A stretch of DNA of 64,000 bases from Siderastrea radians. Its lineage: Eukaryota > Cnidaria > Anthozoa > Scleractinia > Rhizangiidae. Numbering within the stretch: position 1 is the stretch's first letter; the number at the start of each line of letters is the position of its first letter. This document shows positions 1 to 9,551 of the stretch, one piece after another. Under the pieces are notes generated by a model, which worked only from the letters and a program-made list of their open reading frames with translations, did not search any database and was not told where the DNA came from. The stretch spans positions 66,764,228 to 66,828,227 of the forward strand of contig OZ024887.1 in the NCBI GenBank assembly GCA_964017195.1. Reading direction: 5' to 3'. A program made the translations under genes and the position numbers.

Positions 1-31
1 CAGGCAGTGTTGTAATTTCAATTCAATTTAA

Positions 32-178
32 CCTATTGATCCAAATGAATTCATTTGAATTTCATTGCAAGCTTCAGTTGAAAGCGCCGCCGTCGAAATG
101 CTGGTCAGCGGTGCATCACGAAGGAAAACCAAAGCCAAAACCAAAAAGAAACGAAACAAAAATTAAAACTAAAATAAA
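32..178 (+). repeat. Segmental duplication block A, copy 1
   Basis: This block matches 34458-34596 with only scattered differences, including the stretch around the CTGGTCAGCGG motif at 101-111. In the second copy it joins directly to block B (991-1092 here). Roughly 810 bp was therefore inserted here or deleted there. The pair lies upstream of two paralogous sulfotransferase genes, so it belongs to a larger duplicated unit. Confidence 0.8.
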
Positions 179-990
179 CATAGGTCCGCGATGCGTGCAG
201 AACCGACGAAGTGTTGGTTCGTCTCGAAAAGAAAGCAAGCGAGCCGTGCGTAACTGCAGCTTCAATAACATTCAAGCATCTGTTACAGCAAGTTGCAGTA
301 AAAGTGTGTAACTGTAACTAACGCTTAAATTTGACCAACTGAAAAGGCGACCAATACCCTGGAAAGGAGGTCAACTGAATTATTCACCCTCTCCTCACCA
401 AACATAAAAATCAAATTAAAGCAGAAAAATTAAAGAGACTAACTGGTATATCCTCTGTGCCGCTTATAGTATCCTATCCAAGAAGATCCAGCCTCGTGTC
501 GTAATTCATTTCCCACCTGCCGATAACCTTTCTTAACGTTGGCAGCTAGACATTTTCAAGTAATAAACATAACCACAACAACATACACCAGAATTTTCCT
601 TTCATAACCTTTACTGAGAACGATTCTATCCTTACAATGTCTCAGCAACACTTTGGTCCCACCAGCATCAACAATGCCACTGGATCGGACTTCACCTCCA
701 GTTATTATCAGTCCTCCTTGCTTTCTTTCACTAGTATTACACAGATATTTCAGTCCGGTCAAAACCAACACTGCTCGACGGAAGTGTCCTTTTAAACCTA
801 CGATACTTTTTATGTGGACCCTTGTCCTATCGTGCGTGCGTGTGTGTACTAATCGATGGGCTTAACTGCAGAATACGTCATCCCATCCCGTGGGCCATAG
901 CGAAATACACACCTTGTGAGCCTGACACGACGTATTTAGACCGACCAAATACGCATCACCAGTCGACTGCTCTAACTCGACTTCGTAGGT

Positions 991-1092
991 TAAAAAGGAA
1001 GCAAGAAAGGAAAAACAGGAAAAACCCCAAGATTTTATTGAAGTCCCCTTTTGCATGTGTCTCCAAGTTTAAAACAATAGAGAGTGGGGGCT
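991..1092 (+). repeat. Segmental duplication block B, copy 1
   Basis: This block matches 34593-34692, beginning at AAAAAGGAAGCAAGAAAGG and running through CATGTGTCTCCAAGTTT. It is the second shared block upstream of the duplicated sulfotransferase genes. Confidence 0.8.
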
Positions 1093-2374
1093 CCCTACCT
1101 TTGACCATTTGTTGAGAATTTCGGCCTTCAGGTCTCTGTCCAGGCTTCTCTCTTTCTCACCACACCCACACAGGCCGCTTTCGATCCTAACAGAATACAT
1201 GACGTGTCTCGCCACGGGAGAGACACTTCACCGGTTAGGGCTTCACAGAGCCTGAAATTCCCCACCCCTTTATGTTCGTGAGGAAGTATTGACGCAAAGA
1301 TTTTCCTGTGTTTCAGACGTTTTATAACCATTTATTCAAATTTAACATTCAAACAGTTGTCCGCTTATACAAAATTTGCGTGACCTGAAATCTTTAAAGA
1401 TGAAAAGGAGCCCCCCCCCCCGCCAAAAAAAGAAACAAGGTCTTAATCAGTTAGTAACTTAGATGATGTAACTCATTCTTTCTTCGGTGCAGCGCTTTTT
1501 TATTCATGTTTATTCATTGTATAGTCAGTGGCCTCTCTGACGAGGGTTTTTATCATTTTTTTCCACAATTCACCGTTGCAGGAAGCAATAAGGATGAAAA
1601 TGGACGTTCAAACAAAACACAAAATACTACAATATATCAGAATATCAATATCTGTATTACAGATCCACTCAGAAAACATTAACGTTTTTTAAACTTACAA
1701 CTAATCGAAGAAAAAAGTGATGTTTGGTTTTTGTTTATGTAGCAATTATGTGGCTTGAATTCCTTTAGCTTGCGATCCCTGACAAACGTTCCGTTGATAA
1801 GCAAATGCCCAGCTGGGCGGGCCTCGTTTCAAATGAAATTTCCCAATACGCGGAGCTAACCTCGCATCAAATGCCCTGGTTTGCCTGGGGAGGGGGATAT
1901 GGGCACTCTTGGATTTGACTGATACATAACACGCAGTCCACGCAGACTGTTCGTTATTCCCTGGCTAGCAGACAAGACGAAACGCCGGGGAAAGCTGAGA
2001 ATTTTTTTCCAGATCTTTCTACTCCTCGATTACAAGCACACTATTTAAAATAATAATAAGCTGCGGATTTATAATTAACAAACAAGAACATTAAAATTGG
2101 GGGATTAGTAGATTAGTAACACTGGTGCACCAAAACAATACTTTTAAAAAGGAACTGACTGATCATGTGAAATGTAAAAACAACTGGGTCGCACACAGTT
2201 ATCGTGTTTCCTTTACTAGTTTTTAAATTTCTTGATGGTGTTAAAACCAGCAGGGGTCGAATTCTCTACAACAGTTTACAGCCAGTGCCAGTCACTAACA
2301 ATGGAGTTGTGTTTTTTCGTTCTTCGCAGGATAAAATTCCACCAAGTTGTCTGTACTGTTGCCGAAGTGTTATC

Positions 2375-3520
2375 ATGAGGTCCAGCTTAATATTTGTTCT
2401 ACTTGTCACTGTTGTCTTGTTGTTTGTAGTATTTTTCTACAAGCAGGCTCCAACCATGCCATGGGCGCCAGCGACGTATTTAACTTATGGAAAGACTAAA
2501 GACAGTTTGTCAAGGGAAAACACCGACAGCAAAACGCAAAGTATGGGAAGGGGCGAAAGAGAAGAAAGAAGCCAGCTACAGCAAACGTTTGCTGCAAGGA
2601 AAAATCTCATCATATTGAGTCCAGGCCGAGGGGGATCTACTTTCCTTGGATCATTATTTGACTGCAATCCGCACGTCATGTATTGCTATGAGCCGTTATA
2701 TTCTGTTGCTCAAAAAATGTTTAAAGTTAATTTGGTGCGTGGAGACAAGGAGCCGAAAAACTACAAAGAAACTAGCATCAAATTTATCGATAGCTTGCTC
2801 GCTTGTGATTTTAGTGATGTCAGCAATGCAACCTTTTCAGCGTTTTCTAGCAGTGACCTTCACCGCGGCGCGAGTAAGGCGCTATCTAAAGAGTACTTGC
2901 CAAAGATTTCAGAAACCTCACTTCGTAAAGCTTGTAATGCTTACAATTACACTGTTATCAAGATTTTATCTTCCCGAGTTCCCAGCAAAATGATACAGAC
3001 TTTTAAGGAGCTTTTCCAAAAGCGAAACCGATATGACGTCAAAATGGTCCACTTGGTTCGCGACCCAAGAGCGGTCGTTTTCTCGAGGATTAAATCAGTG
3101 AAGTGGATGAAAGATCACTTGAGTCCCGGTTTTCATAAAAATGTTCAAAGGATTTGTGATCCAGTACTGCGGAATGTACGGCTTGGCTTGTTATATCCTC
3201 CGCCCTGGCTTAAGAATCGCTTTAAAGTAATTCGCTACGAAGACCTTACGTTAAATACTCTAAATACAACACAGGAACTGTACAGTTTTGCGGGATTTGA
3301 TTGGTCGGCAAGCGTTGATGAATGGATAAGAGCCCTTACGAAAAACACAAAACAAAGGGGCGCTTATACTGTGTTCAGAAATGCTTCAGCTGCTGTTCAC
3401 GGCTGGAAAAACGCTCCTGAGCCCTTGGTAAGAGCTGTAGAAAATATCTGTGGTGATCTCATGGATTTTCTTGGCTACGAAAAGCTGAGAAAGCAGAATA
3501 TCGACAATACTGTAAACTAA
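2375..3520 (+). CDS. Golgi carbohydrate sulfotransferase (CHST1/3-like), copy 1
   Basis: The predicted protein has 381 residues and transfers sulfate from PAPS to a sugar hydroxyl, probably 6-O on galactose or GlcNAc by family resemblance. It is a type II membrane protein: a hydrophobic anchor at residues 4-22, a stem to about 70, then the catalytic domain. The 5'-phosphosulfate-binding loop PGRGGST is at 83-89 and the 3'-phosphate-binding motif RDPRA at 229-233. The Met at 2375 is chosen because it directly precedes the anchor; an in-frame extension to 2204 crosses a splice acceptor ending at 2329. The whole coding region is one exon. A paralogue lies at 36285-37376. The acceptor sugar cannot be read from the sequence. 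Confidence 0.9.
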   Translation: MRSSLIFVLLVTVVLLFVVFFYKQAPTMPWAPATYLTYGKTKDSLSRENTDSKTQSMGRGEREERSQLQQTFAARKNLIILSPGRGGSTFLGSLFDCNPHVMYCYEPLYSVAQKMFKVNLVRGDKEPKNYKETSIKFIDSLLACDFSDVSNATFSAFSSSDLHRGASKALSKEYLPKISETSLRKACNAYNYTVIKILSSRVPSKMIQTFKELFQKRNRYDVKMVHLVRDPRAVVFSRIKSVKWMKDHLSPGFHKNVQRICDPVLRNVRLGLLYPPPWLKNRFKVIRYEDLTLNTLNTTQELYSFAGFDWSASVDEWIRALTKNTKQRGAYTVFRNASAAVHGWKNAPEPLVRAVENICGDLMDFLGYEKLRKQNIDNTVN

Positions 3521-4541
3521 GCCATTTGACATAGGCAACAGAAGATTTTCTCTTTACCTTTAGCAGGCCCTTTGCGAATTCAAGGCTTGGTGCACAAATA
3601 ATTTAAAGTTGAATTTTAGTTGTAGCGAAAGAAAACTCATTTTCATATAAATGGCTGTGCCTTGGACCTCGCCTTGAAAGAGAGGCTAAAGGCAATTCGG
3701 AAATGGTTAACCTGCAAAGAAACCTTTCCATGATTTATACGAGGCTCGGGAAACCAGCGAATGCTACTAAGAGGTCTGCGGTCCGCCGTGGGCCACGACT
3801 TTCGAAACAAGTCAACGTCACGACCACTGGCGTGGTAGTTCAGTGACCATAGTGATTCGTGGAAATTGAGTTACATTAGTGATGCGTACACGCGTTACTT
3901 TGTGCAGAGCTGCAAAACGGAGAACGAGGAACTTTGATCTCAGTTGGAACAGAACGGTTTTGTTTTTTCCAGTAGTCCATCCCCAGTTTCTTTTTTCAGG
4001 ATGTTGCTAACAGTGGGTTGTAGAGCATATTCCCAGGCGGGTACTAAGGCTTAAAAGTGAAGAGGAGGTGCGAATGAAGAAATAATTCAATACCTAATAA
4101 AAGACCCAAGGGTCAAAAGTAAACCTGAAAAATACCATGCCTTTTTTATATCCCAGAATTGTAAACTGCGTGAACCTTAAACCTGATACCGCCGCCCCCC
4201 CCTCCGAAAAAAATTACTAATAAAAAATTTCAATTCCTGAAACAAAAAATCCTTTGCACCTCCCAGTCACTGTTAAACACCTAATACACCCAGGTGGCAT
4301 ATTGTTCAATCACCAACATTTTTCAATACAATTTATTTAATCATTCCTGTGAAACGCTGACTGCAGAATGTGGGCTGTATTTGGTGACTAGATTCTGTAG
4401 ATCAGGTGCATTTAGGCTAAGATACTATATTAGGTTAGCTTTGGTCTGCAGTCTACGTTATAATGACCGTATGTAATAGAAAACATTTCTGCACACATAG
4501 CATAGCATAGCAAGATTTTTTCGTAATTTCAACCGATTTTA
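3521..4541. other. 3' flank of sulfotransferase, nothing further seen
   Basis: No coding region supported. The stretch is AT-rich intergenic DNA with a poly-C/poly-A tract near 4193-4213. The 3' untranslated region of the upstream gene presumably ends here, but I see no unambiguous polyadenylation site. Confidence 0.4.
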
Positions 4542-4746
4542 GGGCCTGCGTAGCAGGCGCTTGAGTAATTTTTAGGGGTGCATGAGTAATTTGAATAACA
4601 TAGGACGCGCACGAGCGAGGAGCTCGTCATGCAAGAGGGGAGAAAGCTTCCTCGCGCGTGACGAACTTCTTGCGAGCCCCCAATATTGTTCAAATTACTC
4701 ATACGCCCAGAAATTACTCAAGTGCTTTCTACGCAGAAGGTTCCTG
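4542..4746. repeat. Imperfect inverted repeat, MITE-like
   Basis: The left arm at 4542-4601 (CTGCGTAGCAGGCGCTTGAG and following) is the imperfect reverse complement of the right arm at 4682-4746. Both arms contain GAGTAATTT repeated twice. The roughly 80 bp core is rich in CG-containing palindromes. This looks like a short non-autonomous foldback element. No target duplication was resolved. Confidence 0.55.
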
Positions 4747-4893
4747 TTTTCACGGCAGTGTGCCGACCCAGGTTTTTCAGCATTATTCGCCTGGCTCATC
4801 ATGACCATGACCCAGCAATGGGGAAGGAAAGCCGCCAATAAATTGCGTCAATATTATAAATTTTGTACTTTCTGAAATATAGTCAGCCATAAA

Positions 4894-5164
4894 CATTCAT
4901 GAACGTTCTGGCACTGACTATTGAATTGCAAATCAACGTTTACAACAAAACTTGAAAAAAGACGTTTCGACCGAAATTCTTCGACCTTCTTCGGTGTGAA
5001 AGTTGGAAAAAACCAAAATGTGAACCGTTAAGTAAGCTGTTGCTCTTTTGCCAACTTTCAAACCGAACAAGGTCGAAGCTTTTTGTTCGAAACGTCTTTT
5101 TTTCAGGTTTTGTAGTACAAGTTGATCTACAATTCAATAGTCAGTGCCAGAAAGTTCATGAATG
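4894..5164. repeat. Long foldback palindrome, MITE-like
   Basis: The arms at 4894-5006 and 5051-5164 are near-perfect reverse complements over about 113 bp, separated by a 44 bp loop. The outer ends are CATTCATGAAC and its complement. The arm pairing explains the small open frames seen in this interval, so they are not genes. Confidence 0.8.
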
Positions 5165-5479
5165 TATTATGTTATATCCTGACTGCAATTTGAGTATTTT
5201 TCGTTTACATCCGTGAAGATTTCACTGTAGTGCGCCGAACCATGTTTTTCAAGCAAGATTCGCAGGCCAACATTCGCCCATACATGGTAGGCCTGTCACG
5301 ATTCGCCCGTCATGATTCGCCCAATTTCACAGATCGTTTTCTGTGTGAGTACTTATATTTCAGGAAGTTTCCATTCACCCTGTGGATTCAATTTAAGTGT
5401 CGAATTTCCTTCACCTGAACCTGAACATGGTCGTATCTTGATAGGCGAATGATAGCCACCGAATCATGTTACCAGACCC

Positions 5480-5790
5480 CGGTCTGTCCACAAAAACTTA
5501 TAAAAAACAACTGAAACAAAACAAAAAAACAAAACAAAAACCAAACAAACAATAACAACAGCAACAACGGATAAAAAAAAAAAAACAAGAGAAGACAGGG
5601 GAGGAATTTATCGGCCCCCAACCCAGACGGAGAGTACTCCCTAGGCTGCAGTGGCAAACCTCCACCGTGGGAGAGGTTCCGCCCCCAAGCCATATTAGAA
5701 CAACCCCTGTATGTGTGACTCGAACCTAAGTTCGTTAGCTGCGCGGAGCGCACCTCTCACCACTTGACCACCGAAGCTTCTGACGCACTG
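5480..5790 (-). repeat. tRNA-derived SINE-like repeat
   Basis: Read on the minus strand from about 5790, the sequence has an A-box-like TGGTCAAGTGG and, about 35 bases on, a B-box-like GGTTCGAGTC. That is the internal Pol III promoter spacing of a tRNA head. A non-tRNA body follows, and a homopolymer-rich A/T tract lies at 5510-5590. I infer a tRNA-derived SINE; a degenerate tRNA gene is the alternative. Confidence 0.5.
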
Positions 5791-6495
5791 ATTGAGAGTG
5801 CGTGCTAGGCTAATTCAGTTTAGGGGGCTGAAATATATAAATAAAAAAGAACTCTCCCAAGAAGCTGGAAACTAAGAAGTAATTGACAGGTTGTGTATGA
5901 TCAAAATCTAGAGGAATTCCAGTGTTCCTTTTTCATGCCAAAAAGGGCGAGTAATCAAAACGTCTCATCAAAACATCCCAAAATATCCCATCAAACATCC
6001 CATAAGCCTGGGACGTAACAAGAAAACAGCTTTGGCTTTTCTGGAAATGACTTTGGCAGTTCTTTAAATCACCCTTCTCTGTTTGGTGGCGGAAGGTTAG
6101 CCGGACTGCCGAGCTAACGGCGTTTTCCACTGAGTCCAGCTGGTGTAAGTTGGTTTACGTTTATATGCTAAACAAAAGGGATACGTTTTGCACTGAACTG
6201 GAGTAATAAAAAAGAAAAGAAAAAAAGGGTAAACTCATCTAAGGAAGGGCCCCAGTGCCCCCTTACCCAACGAAAATAAGGCCCTTCATGCCATCAAATA
6301 AATAAATAAATAAATAAATAAATAAAATAAATAGGAATTAGCAGTGGATCTACTAGGTGGCTCTTCTTCCACTGTGTCCAGATCGAATTGGAATTTGGAA
6401 ATGTTTTCTTGCGCAATAAATGTGATTAAGATCTAGAGTCAAAAGAAAAGTCTGACCATAATCAGGTACGCTTTCACCTCACATACTTGAATTTG
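5791..6495. other. Intergenic, with AAAT microsatellite
   Basis: No coding region supported. A perfect (AAAT)n run occupies about 6297-6333. Nothing else in the stretch is recognisable. Confidence 0.5.
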
Positions 6496-6800
6496 TGTGG
6501 TGGGTGCGGTGGTGTAGTGGTTAACACCTGGGACCTCAGATCTGAAGGTCGGTGGTTCGACGCACAGTCCCTGCTATCGGGTTGTTTCCTTAGCCAAGAA
6601 ACTTTACCCCACTTTATTTCTCTCTACCCAGGTGTATAAATTGGTACCGGTGACATACTGCTGGGCGTAACCCTGTGATGGACTAGCATCCCATCCAGGG
6701 GGGGGGGGGAATTACCAATACTCTCAGTTGCTTCATGCTTTAGAAACCGGGATAAGCTCCGGCCGTGTGGGCCTCCTTGGCTTGTGTGCGACTTTACCTT
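6496..6800 (+). repeat. tRNA-headed SINE, copy 1
   Basis: An A-box-like GGTGTAGTGGTTAAC at about 6511-6525 and a B-box-like GGTGGTTCGACGC at 6551-6563 form a tRNA-like head. The body (AAGAAACTTTAC, GTATAAATTGGTACC, GACTAGCATCCCATCCAG, ending TGCGACTTTACC) recurs at 61636-61965 with many substitutions and small indels. Two dispersed copies with a shared body and end are good evidence for a SINE family. Confidence 0.8.
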
Positions 6801-7819
6801 ACTTGAACGTGTAGTTCAACTCTAATCGAAAATAAACTTCTTTTTGGAAGTTTTCCGTCTGTTTGATTTGTCGCGCAAAACGTTTTGTACTGAGAGGTTA
6901 GGTTTTGACTCTTTATGGAACGAAAATCTAACGATGCTGCGTTTAGGCAACTCGTCGAACATTTGAAGAAAATAGAAGTCCGAGGTGACTGGCAACGAAT
7001 AAGGAAGATATAATTTTGCTGTCCTTTTTTAATTCTGATGGAAGCCTTTTAATTCTTTTAATTCTTTTATAATCTTGTGCGAAGTCTCAGCGAAGTGTGA
7101 TATTGTCTCTTTTTTGTTTGTGTCGATTTTGTTGGTAAAGACTCATTCTCGTTCCCAGAGCCTATGATCTGTTCGGTCAGCGGTGGGATCATCAGGCTCT
7201 GGTATCAGCCATTACCGGACGTCGTGAAATTCACGACATCCGGTAGCGCATGTCTAATTCGTTAAGTTGCTATTGCGCCTGCTCTATTCCCGTCCGTGGA
7301 GCTCTGGGCATGACAATTCTGACAACAACCGAGAAATTTGAATTCCTATCAATTGAGTCATGGTTAGTCGATCTCACAGGTCGACTAAAAGCTGTTCGGG
7401 ACCCTCTAAATCTCCTGTAATTAGCGGAAAACCTGGAGCTTTAAAAGGACTGAACTTACGAAGCTGCCTTTCTGCCGAAGTTGTTCAGAAGAACGATTAG
7501 CTACGATTGTCCCTGCATTTTGCTCACGGGTTTTGGATCTGTAACTTGCCTGAATAAAGGTATTGCATTTGCGTTATACTGAATTGTATTACATTCGTCT
7601 GGTTTCTGTTGTGTGAGAATGTCAACTGTGTACTTATCGCTTCGCCACTAAATGCTACACAGTATTACGTGTTATCCCATGGAAAATTTCCACAAGCATT
7701 TGGCGCCCAAGTTTTTAAACATCGACATCACGAGGTCACTAGAAAAGTTGATTTAAGTTTATTTATGGACAAGCTGTAGTTTTGTAGAAAATGCTGTAGC
7801 GAGAAAAGAATCGCTGGCA
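6801..7819. other. Left flank of viral element, with nested palindromes
   Basis: No coding region supported. At 7157-7202 AGAGCCTATGATC is mirrored by GATCATCAGGCTCT. Immediately after, 7213-7245 is a near-perfect 33-bp palindrome built on GTCGTGAAATTCACGAC. These look like ends of a small inverted-repeat transposon. A related CTCTGGGGACGAGAATG stretch occurs on the other side of the viral element near 29670, so the element may have inserted near or inside an older repeat. Confidence 0.45.
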
Positions 7820-7825
7820 TTTAGC
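7820..7825. repeat. Target-site duplication, left (TTTAGC)
   Basis: TTTAGC directly precedes the first base of the element and is repeated exactly at 29414-29419 just after its last base. Six-base duplications are the hallmark of Polinton/Maverick integration by a retroviral-type integrase. Confidence 0.93.
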
Positions 7826-7973
7826 AGTAGTATGGTGGGACACTTTGGCACTTTGTATCGAAAAGGCCTACCCCCCAACTTTTTGAACCAATGAGAGACT
7901 CGTGCCATTCCTTTTTATCATGTGATCCCGGTCAAAGGAATGGACCAATGAGAGTGGAGGTCAAAGGTCATCC

Positions 7974-8126
7974 AAGATGGCGGCTGATGGTGGGGGTATG
8001 TTTTGGGGTGGCCAACCGCTGACCAGGAGGGAAAAAGGATTGCGGGCTCAAGATGGCGGCTAATGGTGGGAGTGTGTTTTTTGGGGGATAACCGCTGACC
8101 AGGAGGGAAAAAAGGATCGCGGGCGC
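7974..8126 (+). promoter_or_regulatory. TIR motif cluster: YY1-like sites and CCGCTGACC/GATCGCGGGC modules
   Basis: AAGATGGCGGC, the classical YY1 consensus, occurs at 7974-7984 and 8050-8060, and again at 9479-9489. A bipartite motif, AACCGCTGACCAG followed by GGATTGCGGGCTCA or GGATCGCGGGC, occurs at 8013-8050 and 8089-8126. The same bipartite motif occurs twice more inside this repeat and, outside the element, three times at 46.2 kb. A role as promoter or enhancer is inferred. Confidence 0.5.
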
Positions 8127-8235
8127 AGCGAGACAAAGACGACAAGGAGGATGTTGGAAATGTGGCTTTTAATGACTCCTGCATCAACACGAAGGCAGAT
8201 ATCAAAACGAAAAAACATTGGCTCAAAAACTCTTG

Positions 8236-8430
8236 GACGAGATGACTCCTTCATGTTCCTTTGAAGAAGGATTGGCCGATGCGCGTTCTTTTCAAAAAAC
8301 TGAAGAACAAAACATAACAGAGGAGGAGTACAGCTATTGTCAAGAAGGATGACGAGTGTGATGCTCGTGTTAAGTTTGTCTATCCTGGTGGGGTGTATGG
8401 AAATGGACACCGATTCTCTGTACATGACGC
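8236..8430 (+). pseudogene. DNA polymerase B remnants (left TIR)
   Basis: Three adjacent patches in different frames resemble a protein-primed family B polymerase. One at about 8236-8345 has a Glu-rich YSYCQ segment. A second at 8360-8392 encodes a VKFVYPGG-type segment that I associate with the region before the exonuclease domain. The third at 8406-8426 encodes DTDSLYM, the palm motif C signature with its catalytic aspartates. The patches are separated by stops and frame changes, with the expected hundreds of intervening residues missing. Their order also appears not to follow that of an intact gene, as far as I can judge from memory of the family. This is a non-functional relic. Its mirror copy lies at 28808-29002. 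Confidence 0.6.
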
Positions 8431-8582
8431 TCGCTGGGGACAGTGTGGAGGAGTTGGCCAAGCCGGAGAGAATTTGGTATGTTGTTCTTGATGTGATTCT
8501 TCTGTGTCAGGAAGAATTAGTGAGAAGACGTCCGAAACCGTGGGATGGTGACAAGATCGAAAAAAATGACGGGGGACGATGT

Positions 8583-9263
8583 TCAAGATGGATCCGAGGT
8601 GCCACAGAGACCGCAACAATGTTCGTCCGGTGGGATGACACACCCTGCGTCTATGCAACGTTGACAGGTGACACTACCCCAATTGGTATCCCAATCGGTG
8701 GGTTTCCAAGTGGTATCGGTATCGACAGGTAAGACTTGGTGACAAATTTTGCAGGGATCTCGAATATCGTCTCTTTCACACCAATGGAAAGAAGGGAAGG
8801 TAAGTTTGTCGTCTTTCTGATGGATATTGGTATCGAGTCCTTGAAACCATCGATCCAGTGTACGTTGTTTGACTTGAAGGTCTTGATTTTTTTCTTGGTA
8901 ATCGCCTGGGTAATAACAGCCGGGATGAAAATGTCCTTTGCACCAGGCTTTGACAAAAGCGTGGGTGTCGATGGAGGTTTTGGGGGAATTGTTACAAAGT
9001 AGAAGTCCTTCGGTGGTTCGACGTTGTTGAAGAATGGCATCGATGTTCAAGGGAACAAAATGTTGGTAGATGGTACATGCCACGGTGGGATTTTCTTGAT
9101 GATAACGAGAATGGGCCAAGATGACTTCTCCTTTGTATTTTTTCTTGCCGATGGTTTGCGTCGGATGATAATTCAGGGGCATTTCTTCGAGGAGGAGATC
9201 GATTTTGCTGCCGAGATTCAGATTGCGTATAATGCGTCGTACTTCATTGGCTAGGTCCTCCAT
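8583..9263 (-). CDS. TIR-encoded Cys-rich protein, left copy
   Basis: The open frame encodes 226 residues, starting at the Met of MEDLANEV. I do not recognise the family. The N-terminal half is mixed alpha/beta. The C-terminal third has a run of Cys and His residues (CKICH, then CQRC, and a final CCGLCG) arranged like one or two zinc-binding ribbons. An in-frame extension upstream to 9404 reads through the captured penton fragment in another frame and lacks coding character. The same protein is encoded by the right terminal repeat (27975-28655), so the element carries two copies. A DNA-binding or regulatory role is only a guess. Confidence 0.75.
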   Translation of the reverse strand: MEDLANEVRRIIRNLNLGSKIDLLLEEMPLNYHPTQTIGKKKYKGEVILAHSRYHQENPTVACTIYQHFVPLNIDAILQQRRTTEGLLLCNNSPKTSIDTHAFVKAWCKGHFHPGCYYPGDYQEKNQDLQVKQRTLDRWFQGLDTNIHQKDDKLTFPSFHWCERDDIRDPCKICHQVLPVDTDTTWKPTDWDTNWGSVTCQRCIDAGCVIPPDEHCCGLCGTSDPS

Positions 9264-9300
9264 GCTGGGTTGGGTAAGAAATGACGGAAGGTAGTGGCTG

Positions 9301-9411
9301 GCGTTGACTTTTTCTAGAGAGTTGAAGGGTGATGACGGTGTTGCCTGATTTGAAGGGAGCGGGTTGTCCATTGGCTGTTTGAATGTCAATGTGGATGGTG
9401 TCAAAGATGTT
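9301..9411 (-). pseudogene. Captured 3' fragment of penton-like gene (left TIR)
   Basis: On the minus strand this roughly 110 bp stretch is close in DNA sequence to positions 12444-12553, the 3' end of the penton-like gene at 11507-12559. It shares the ATTGACATTCAAACAGCC and AAAAAGTCAACG words. It encodes only the last 35 or so residues and sits just upstream of the Cys-rich gene, with no start of its own. It shows that terminal-repeat sequence arose partly from an internal gene. Confidence 0.85.
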
Positions 9412-9551
9412 TTTTGTAGTAGTATAGCCCGTCTGACTAGATCTGAACTCGGCTTGTGATTGGTCGAGAGCCAAATCCAAGATGGCGGCTAGAGGTTTTT
9501 TGTATGGAAAAGACCCACCCCTAAACAATCAGAAGTGATGATCAGAAGTGA

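Larger units (their letters stand above)
1..2329. other. Upstream region of sulfotransferase gene, no supported CDS
   Basis: I see no convincing coding region here. Short open frames exist but have no domain or codon pattern that I recognise. The stretch holds two blocks duplicated about 34 kb downstream (32-178 and 991-1092) and a poly-C/poly-A tract near 1411-1435. A splice acceptor (TTCTTCGCAG) at about 2320-2329 marks the start of the coding exon of the sulfotransferase, so a 5' untranslated exon probably lies in this region. Confidence 0.5.

Noticed and set aside
822..1115. 97-codon open frame in the 5' region
   Set aside because: No motif, no conservation of the frame in the duplicated block, and a non-ATG start.
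8337..8732. 131-codon frame containing DTDSLYM as a possible intact protein
   Set aside because: Only a short segment matches PolB; the rest has no polymerase motifs, overlaps the Cys-rich gene antisense and lacks neighbouring domains. Treated as a relic.
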